This document shows positions 32,409-37,424 of a stretch of DNA of 37,424 bases, piece after piece. The stretch's first letter is position 1. The number at the start of each line of letters is the position of its first letter. The notes under the pieces are model-generated. The model was given only the letters and a program-made list of their open reading frames with translations. It searched no databases and was not told the DNA's origin. Origin of the DNA: Actinomycetota bacterium (GTDB lineage: Bacteria > Actinomycetota > Actinomycetes > Actinomycetales > Microbacteriaceae); contig JAUZFP010000067.1 of NCBI GenBank assembly GCA_030838475.1, positions 1 to 37,424 of the forward strand, read 5' to 3'. Position numbers and translations under genes: made by a program.

Positions 32409-33047
32409 ATGACGACTATCGGATTCATCGGTTCAGGACACATCGGCAGTAGCGTGGCGCGCGCGGCCCTCAGCAAGGGATATCGCGTGGTGATGTCCAA
32501 TTCGCGGGGACCGGACACCCTCACCGACCTCATTGCCGACCTCGGTGAGGGTGCCACCGCCGCCACCAGCATGGAAGCGGCCAGCGCGGGCGACTTCGTC
32601 GTCGTCAGCGTCCCGCTGAAGGCGGCGCTCGGCGTTCCGGTCGGTCCCCTCGCGGGAAAGGTCGTCATTGACACGGATAACTACTACTTCGAGCGGGATG
32701 GGCACATCCAGGAGCTCGATGACCACGAGCTCACGGTGAGCGGGTTCCTGCAACGGCACCTCGTGGGCGCGAAAGTCGCGAAGGGCTTCAACCACATCAA
32801 GTGGAGCGAGATCCTGAGCGACGCACTGCCCTCCGGCACACCCGGGCGGCGAGCTCTCGCGACGGCGAGCGACTTCCCGGACGCCGTCAATCTCGTGACC
32901 CGCTTCTTCGACGAGATCGGCTTCGACGCTGTGAATATCGGCCCGCTGGCGGAAAGCTGGCGCATCGAGCGTGACGAGCCCGGCTACGGCGGCACGTTCG
33001 ACGCGGCAGCGCTCAGAGCGAAACTTGACGAGGCCGTGCGGCTGTAG
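32409..33047 (+). CDS. NADPH-dependent F420 reductase-like protein
   Basis: A 212-residue Rossmann protein. TIGFIGSGHIGSSVARAAL (3-21) is the dinucleotide-binding loop, with the NSRGPDTL stretch after the second strand (Ser-Arg at 31-32 favour NADPH). VVVSVPLKA, VVIDTDNYY and GAKVAKGFNHI follow the order of the F420_oxidored family. Members use F420, NADP or act as ferric-reductase-like proteins, and no F420 biosynthesis gene is in the window, so the true cofactor remains open. It is divergent from the DUF7882 gene by 172 bp, in which I see no other gene. Confidence 0.75.
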   Translation: MTTIGFIGSGHIGSSVARAALSKGYRVVMSNSRGPDTLTDLIADLGEGATAATSMEAASAGDFVVVSVPLKAALGVPVGPLAGKVVIDTDNYYFERDGHIQELDDHELTVSGFLQRHLVGAKVAKGFNHIKWSEILSDALPSGTPGRRALATASDFPDAVNLVTRFFDEIGFDAVNIGPLAESWRIERDEPGYGGTFDAAALRAKLDEAVRL

Positions 33048-33064
33048 GTGCCACACTATTTCGT

Positions 33065-33886
33065 GTGCCAGCAACCTTCGTAGTCGTTCCCCAGTGGCAG
33101 GGCTCTGGGTCCACCCGGGCGATGCGCCTCGTCGATGGAGCAGAGGCAATGCGCGGAGACCTGCCAACCGCAGGCACCGTCGTCGTGGCCGTACCGCTCG
33201 AGGCGGGTGAGTCACAGGGAACAGGCGTCTCGAGGTTCAGCTCGATCCAGCTCGTTCGTGACCGGCATGCCATGACGCTGTCCACCATCGAGGGGCTCGC
33301 CATCACGATCGGCGGTGATTGCGGTGTCGAACTCGCCGCCGTCTCCCACGTCGCCGACCAGGGCGAGATTGCCCTGATCTGGTTTGACGCGCACGCGGAC
33401 CTCAACACCCCGGCGAGTTCGCCATCGTCGGTGTTCAACGGGATGGTGCTGCGTACCCTGCTGGGCGATGGCGCGGCCGGCCTGGTTCCGGCCCGGCCCG
33501 TGGCACCGGGAAACGTCATCCTGGTCGGTGCACGCGAGCTCGACCCGCCCGAGGAGGAATACCTCGCCGAGTCCGGAATCACCCTGATCGAGGTCAATTC
33601 GCTGACCCCGAAACGGTTGGTCGACGCCGTGAAGAAGACGGGGGCGACCCGCGTGTACATCCACGTGGATTTCGACGTCCTCGACCCCGCCGAGCTCGAG
33701 GGACTCGACTCCCCCGTCCCGTTCGGTGTGACCGCAGCGACGCTCATCGAATCGATCCGGGCAGTCAGGGAGAAATACGAGCTGGTCGGGGCCGGGCTAA
33801 CCGAGTTCACCCCGACCTCACCGGAGCAGGCCGAGTCGGACCTGCCCACCATCCTTCGCATCATCGGCGCCCTCAGCGGCAAATAA
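33065..33886 (+). CDS. Arginase-fold (ureohydrolase) protein with Cys in the first metal motif
   Basis: A 273-residue protein with the ureohydrolase motif order: IGGDCGVEL (83-90), WFDAHADLN (107-114), HVDFDVLDP (200-208) and GLTEFTP with E247. In arginases and agmatinases the first motif is GGDH and its His binds manganese A; here the residue is C86. The remaining ligands D108, H110, D112, D202 and D204 are present. The subclass is recurrent in actinobacteria, but the substrate is not established. GTG start. Followed after 6 bp by the crotonase gene. Confidence 0.8.
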   Translation: MPATFVVVPQWQGSGSTRAMRLVDGAEAMRGDLPTAGTVVVAVPLEAGESQGTGVSRFSSIQLVRDRHAMTLSTIEGLAITIGGDCGVELAAVSHVADQGEIALIWFDAHADLNTPASSPSSVFNGMVLRTLLGDGAAGLVPARPVAPGNVILVGARELDPPEEEYLAESGITLIEVNSLTPKRLVDAVKKTGATRVYIHVDFDVLDPAELEGLDSPVPFGVTAATLIESIRAVREKYELVGAGLTEFTPTSPEQAESDLPTILRIIGALSGK

Positions 33887-33892
33887 GACAAC

Positions 33893-34678
33893 ATGCCTGA
33901 ACCACGCGTCACCGTCGACCGAGACGGCCATGTTCTCCTGATCGGACTCAACCGCACCGACAAGCGCAATGCCGCAGACCTGCAACTTCTCCGGGAGTTG
34001 TCGCTCGCGTACGGCGAGCTGGAACGTGATCCGGACTTGCGCTGCGGGCTGGTGTACGCCCATGGCGACCACTTCACCGGCGGCCTCGACCTCGCCGATG
34101 TCGGCCCGCGGATGACCGGCGCCGGGCTCGAGATCGTGCCGGAGGGCGGCATCGACCCCTGGCAGGTCGAGGGCGAGTCGCTCAGTAAGCCCGTGGTCAT
34201 TGCCGTGCAGGGCATTTGCCTGACTCTCGGAATCGAACTGCTGCTCGCGAGCGATATTGCGATCGCCGCGGAGTCCACGACATTTGCCCAGATCGAGGTC
34301 GCGCGGGGCATCCTCCCGTTCGGCGGAGCCACCATCCGACTTCCGCGCGCGGTCGGCTGGGGCAACGCGATGCGCTGGATTCTGACGGGGGACACATTCG
34401 ACGCCGCGGAGGCTCTTCGGATCGGACTGGTGCAGGAGGTCGTGCCGACCGGGACCCAGTACCAGCGTGCACTCGAGATCGCGAAGCGTGTCTCCGCGCA
34501 GGCGCCCCTCGCCGTGCAGGCCGCTCTCGCGAATGCGAAGCTCGCCGTTCGCGAGGGCGATGCCGCAGCCGAGGCGCGCCTGCAGCCCGAACTGATGCGC
34601 TTGATCGCAACCGAGGATTCACGGATCGGGATGCAGGCATTCCTCTCCCGAACCGAGGCGGAATTCACCGGCAAGTGA
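33893..34678 (+). CDS. Enoyl-CoA hydratase/isomerase (crotonase) family protein
   Basis: A 261-residue crotonase. The first oxyanion-hole segment is HGDHFTGGLDL (57-67). The second, normally GGG-E, reads GICLTLGIELLLASD (107-121), with E115 at the place of rat ECH Glu144; AQIEVARGILPFGG carries E135 where Glu164 lies. Both catalytic acids are therefore present, though the glycine pattern is altered, so hydratase activity is plausible but the acyl-CoA substrate is not clear. It is six bases after the arginase-like stop, forming a two-gene unit. Confidence 0.85.
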   Translation: MPEPRVTVDRDGHVLLIGLNRTDKRNAADLQLLRELSLAYGELERDPDLRCGLVYAHGDHFTGGLDLADVGPRMTGAGLEIVPEGGIDPWQVEGESLSKPVVIAVQGICLTLGIELLLASDIAIAAESTTFAQIEVARGILPFGGATIRLPRAVGWGNAMRWILTGDTFDAAEALRIGLVQEVVPTGTQYQRALEIAKRVSAQAPLAVQAALANAKLAVREGDAAAEARLQPELMRLIATEDSRIGMQAFLSRTEAEFTGK

Positions 34679-34692
34679 TCCCCCCGCTCGAG

Positions 34693-34698
34693 TAGCGT
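34693..34698 (+). promoter_or_regulatory. Candidate -10 box of a leaderless flavoprotein transcript
   Basis: TAGCGT ends six bases before the ATG at 34705. No Shine-Dalgarno and no obvious -35. Confidence 0.35.
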
Positions 34699-34704
34699 GA
34701 ACGT

Positions 34705-36111
34705 ATGAGTACGACGGAATATGACCTCATTGTTATTGGCGCGGGGGCGGTCGGCGAGAACGTCGCGGATCGTGCCGTACAGGGCGGTCTCACGGCCCTG
34801 ATCGTCGAATCCGAGCTCGTCGGCGGTGACTGCTCGTACTGGGCGTGCATGCCGTCCAAGGCTCTGCTGCGCAGCGGGATGGTCTACCGCGCCGCCAAGA
34901 AGGTTGGCGGCGCGAGCGAGGCCATCACGAAACCACTGGATGTCGCTGCGACCTTCGCCCGCCGTACCGCGATCATCCACGACTGGAACGACGAGGGCCA
35001 GGTCGAATGGCTGAAGGGCGCACACATCGACCTCGCTCGTGGCCTCGGCGTGATCACCGGGGTCAAGCAGGTCACCGTCGGGGACACCGTGTACACGGCC
35101 CGCCATGCCGTTTGTGTAAGCACGGGATCAGTGCCGCTGCTTCCCGACATTCCCGGGCTCGCCGACTCCCAGCCCTGGACGAGCCACGACGCCACCAGCG
35201 CGAAGGAGGCTCCGGCGAGTCTCGCGATCATCGGCGGAGGTGTCGTGGCCGTCGAGATGGCGACGGCCTACGCCAGTTTCGGCACGAAGGTTACAGTGAT
35301 CGCGCGGACCGGGTTGCTCACCGGTCAGGAACCGTTTGCCGGTGAACTCGTCGGCGACGCGCTCGGGGAGCTTGGCGCGACTGTTCTCCTCGGTGTCTCG
35401 CCCACGGCCGTGTCCAAGAAGGATGGCTCGTTCGTGGTCGAACTCGACAAGGGCCCGGCCGTAACAGCCGAGAGGCTCCTCGTCGCCACGGGTCGCGTGC
35501 CGCGCAGCATGGATCTCGGGCTCGAGAACATCGGCCTCGCGCCCGGCGACTGGCTCGACGTCGACGACACAATGAAGGTGAAGGGCTTCGACTGGCTCTA
35601 CTCCACCGGTGACATGAACCATCGTGTGCTCCTAACCCACCAGGGCAAGTACCAGGCCCGCGCGGCCGGCGACGTGATCGTCGCTCGTGCGCTGGGAAAA
35701 CCGGTGGATGATGCCGCCTGGGGTACCCACGTGGCGACGGCAGATCACCAGGCAGTCCCGCAGGTAACCTTCACCGACCCCGAGGTCGCATCCGTTGGGC
35801 TCACGGCCGAGGCCGCCGCCAAGGCCGGCTACGAGACGCGCGTCGTCGACTACGACATGAGTTGGCTCGCCGGCGCCACGATCCAGGCCGACAACTACGT
35901 GGGCAAGGCGCGCATGGTGGTCGACGAGAAGCGCAAGGTGATCCTCGGCGTCACGTTCGTCGGCCAGGATGTGAGCGAGATGTTGCAGGCGGCGACGTTC
36001 GCGGTTGTCGGCGAGATTCCGCTCGACCGACTCTGGCACGCCGTGCCCGCCTACCCGACCATGAACGAGATCTGGCTCCGGCTGCTCGAAACCTACGGAC
36101 GACCCGTTTAG
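34705..36111 (+). CDS. Lpd-like FAD-dependent disulfide oxidoreductase lacking the C-terminal His
   Basis: A 468-residue class I pyridine-nucleotide disulfide reductase. FAD motif YDLIVIGAGAVGENVA (6-21), redox pair C43/C48 in GGDCSYWACMPSKALL, NAD(P)-binding IIGGGVVAVEMA, second FAD motif YSTGDMNH. The C-terminal interface motif, HxHPT..E in dihydrolipoamide dehydrogenase and glutathione reductase, here reads HAVPAYPTMNE, with Tyr in place of the catalytic His. It is thus unlikely to be E3 of pyruvate dehydrogenase; quinone or other small-molecule reduction is possible. The gene next door makes mycothiol, but mycothione reductase activity cannot be claimed. Its stop overlaps the convergent mshA stop. 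Confidence 0.82.
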   Translation: MSTTEYDLIVIGAGAVGENVADRAVQGGLTALIVESELVGGDCSYWACMPSKALLRSGMVYRAAKKVGGASEAITKPLDVAATFARRTAIIHDWNDEGQVEWLKGAHIDLARGLGVITGVKQVTVGDTVYTARHAVCVSTGSVPLLPDIPGLADSQPWTSHDATSAKEAPASLAIIGGGVVAVEMATAYASFGTKVTVIARTGLLTGQEPFAGELVGDALGELGATVLLGVSPTAVSKKDGSFVVELDKGPAVTAERLLVATGRVPRSMDLGLENIGLAPGDWLDVDDTMKVKGFDWLYSTGDMNHRVLLTHQGKYQARAAGDVIVARALGKPVDDAAWGTHVATADHQAVPQVTFTDPEVASVGLTAEAAAKAGYETRVVDYDMSWLAGATIQADNYVGKARMVVDEKRKVILGVTFVGQDVSEMLQAATFAVVGEIPLDRLWHAVPAYPTMNEIWLRLLETYGRPV

Positions 36112-37331
36112 CGAACGAGCGCCTCATACAACGCGAGGTGTGAGGCGGCGGCGGTCGCCCAGGTGAATCCCTCCGCGAAGCTGCGCGCCGACCTCCGCAT
36201 GGCAGCGACGCGCGCGCCGTCCGCGCGATGGGCGAGGATCGCGGCGGCCCAGTCTGCGGGGTCGCGACTGTCGACGAGGTAGCCGGACTCTCCGTCGCCG
36301 ACGGACTCGGTGAGACCGGTGCCGCGGAACGCGATGACGGGCGTCCCGCTCGCGGCAGACTCCAGCGCCACGAGGCCGAAGGTCTCGGAGTGTGAGGTCA
36401 CGAGCGTGCACTCCGCGGCCGCGAACAGGTCGGCCAGGGTCTCGCGATCGAGGGTGCCGACGAATCGAACGTCCGCCTCCACGCCGTGCACGATGGCCGC
36501 CTGCTCGAGCCGAGCCCGGAACACGGGGTCCGTCGCCTCCCCCGCGATAACGAGCAGGGGCGATGGGGCGACCATCGAGAGCTCGGCCAGGATCCGGATG
36601 CCGAGCTCCTGGTCCTTGAGCGGTTGGATCCGACCGGCAATGACGAGTAGCGGCCGATCGGGCGGGAGTCCGAGCTTGTCTCGCACCGCCGAGTTGTTGC
36701 GCGCACGATCGGGTGTGAACAGGTCGGTGTCGACACCCGGCGGAATGACCCAGAGTCGTTCTGGCGGCGTGTGGAGATCATCGATAAGGGTGTCCACCTC
36801 GGCGGCCGACCCCGCCACGATGGCGTCCGCCTGACCCGCCAGGAACGCCTCGCCGCGCAGTCGGCCCTCATGTTCCGGCTCATCCCCGGGCGCCAGAGAC
36901 CGGTTCTTCATCGCGCCGAGCGTGTGGAACGTCTGCACGAACGGCAGCCCGAGCTCGATTGCGACCGGGAGAGTCGCGAGGCCGCTCAGCCAATAGTGCG
37001 CGTGAAGCAGGTCGTAGCGGGGTTCGGAGCGACCCGCGAGATGCGCGACGGCCTCGCCGAATTCGTCGGCAACATCCACCAGGCCGCTCTTCGGAATCGG
37101 GGTCGGCGGCCCCGCAGCAAGTGAACGCAGGAGGACTCCCTCCGCCAACTCACGCTCCTCCGGTGCGCCGGCTGCGCGGGTCAGGATGTCCACTTCGACG
37201 CCTCGCCGGGCAAGCTGCTGTGCGAGCGCGACAATGGCGACGTTCATGCCGCCCGCGTCGCCAGTGCCCGGGCGCTCGATGGGCGAGGTGTGCATCGACA
37301 CCACCGCAATCCTGCGCAAACCGCCAGCCAT
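36108..37331 (-). CDS. mshA: D-inositol-3-phosphate glycosyltransferase (mycothiol biosynthesis)
   Basis: GT-B, family 4 enzyme transferring GlcNAc from UDP-GlcNAc to 1L-myo-inositol-1-phosphate, the first committed step of mycothiol. 407 residues. Diagnostic motifs are GTGDAGGMNVAIVALAQQLA (22-41), LLHAHYWLSG (108-117), FHTLGAMKN (135-143), VIPPGVD (195-201), and the donor-binding EX7E (E316 and E324 in SHSETFGLVALE). The ATG at 37331 has no Shine-Dalgarno; TACAGT stands six bases upstream. Its TAA overlaps the stop of the disulfide reductase gene. Confidence 0.92.
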   Translation of the reverse strand: MAGGLRRIAVVSMHTSPIERPGTGDAGGMNVAIVALAQQLARRGVEVDILTRAAGAPEERELAEGVLLRSLAAGPPTPIPKSGLVDVADEFGEAVAHLAGRSEPRYDLLHAHYWLSGLATLPVAIELGLPFVQTFHTLGAMKNRSLAPGDEPEHEGRLRGEAFLAGQADAIVAGSAAEVDTLIDDLHTPPERLWVIPPGVDTDLFTPDRARNNSAVRDKLGLPPDRPLLVIAGRIQPLKDQELGIRILAELSMVAPSPLLVIAGEATDPVFRARLEQAAIVHGVEADVRFVGTLDRETLADLFAAAECTLVTSHSETFGLVALESAASGTPVIAFRGTGLTESVGDGESGYLVDSRDPADWAAAILAHRADGARVAAMRRSARSFAEGFTWATAAASHLALYEALVR

Positions 37332-37337
37332 GGTGCC

Positions 37338-37343
37338 ACTGTA
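37338..37343 (-). promoter_or_regulatory. Candidate -10 box of a leaderless mshA transcript
   Basis: TACAGT on the minus strand, six bases before the mshA ATG. The remaining bases to the window end (37344-37424) show no further gene; they are probably the shared promoter region with the next, unseen gene. Confidence 0.4.
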
Positions 37344-37424
37344 TTGGGCAAAGTACCGGACTCCGGCGCAGGAAGAGACAGGCGATTCCCCGACCGGCGA
37401 AAACTTACTGGCCTATCCTTGAAA

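Noticed and set aside
32237-32674. Upstream extension of the DUF7882 frame
   Set aside because: Antisense to the F420-reductase-like gene; the TTG at 32236 has a Shine-Dalgarno and matches the family N-terminus.
33013-35106. 697-residue minus-strand ORF
   Set aside because: Antisense to the arginase-like, crotonase and Lpd-like genes; Ser/Arg/Ala/Thr low-complexity translation.

Overview
The window reads as a chromosome segment of a high-GC actinobacterium, most likely Microbacteriaceae. Supporting signs are the gene order argS-lysA-hom-thrC-thrB-rho-prfA-prmC...sua5-wecA-atpIBEFHA, an mshA (mycothiol) gene, a 109-residue DUF7882-type protein typical of that family, many GTG/TTG starts, and several genes whose only promoter-like -10 hexamer (TAnnnT) lies 6 nt before the start codon, which suggests leaderless transcripts. 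No species can be assigned from the sequence alone.

Layout. 1-5151 (minus strand): start of the F1Fo ATP synthase operon (atpA' <- atpH <- atpF <- atpE <- atpB <- atpI-like), preceded by a WecA/TagO-type sugar-phosphate transferase and the tRNA t6A gene sua5. atpB seems to start at a CTG codon. 5224-8603 (plus strand): a HAD hydrolase and a DrrA-DrrB-TetR drug-export cassette lying between prmC and sua5, with three spaced inverted repeats over its promoter. 8600-19797 (minus strand): prmC, prfA, rho, thrB, thrC, hom, lysA, a DUF2993 protein and argS, tightly packed with 4-bp overlaps; these serve translation termination, transcription termination and the aspartate-family amino acids. 19827-21312: a transglutaminase-like protease and a PdxH-like flavin oxidase.

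21365-26835 is a 5.4-kb genomic island in a tRNA-Arg(CCG) gene, bounded by a perfect 45-bp direct repeat of the tRNA 3' half. It carries paired TGGCAAC repeats near both ends (candidate integrase arm sites), a tyrosine integrase broken by a stop codon and a frameshift, a 532-residue protein with a NucS-like PD-(D/E)XK nuclease domain, a DUF6188-like protein, a 330-bp non-coding stretch with two long nested hairpins, an HTH antitoxin-like gene coupled to a nucleotidyltransferase toxin-like gene, and an unknown 144-residue protein. It looks like a small, immobilised defence/toxin-antitoxin island and is the most interesting part of the window.

26883-37424: a perfect cruciform-type palindrome, a divergent TetR/DHA2-MFS efflux pair with tandem 21-bp operators, a secreted phosphoesterase plus lipoprotein pair, DUF7882, an F420-reductase-like protein, an arginase-fold protein with Cys replacing a metal-binding His, a crotonase, a disulfide-reductase-like flavoprotein lacking the usual C-terminal His, and mshA. 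There are no rRNA genes, CRISPR arrays or recognisable insertion sequences.
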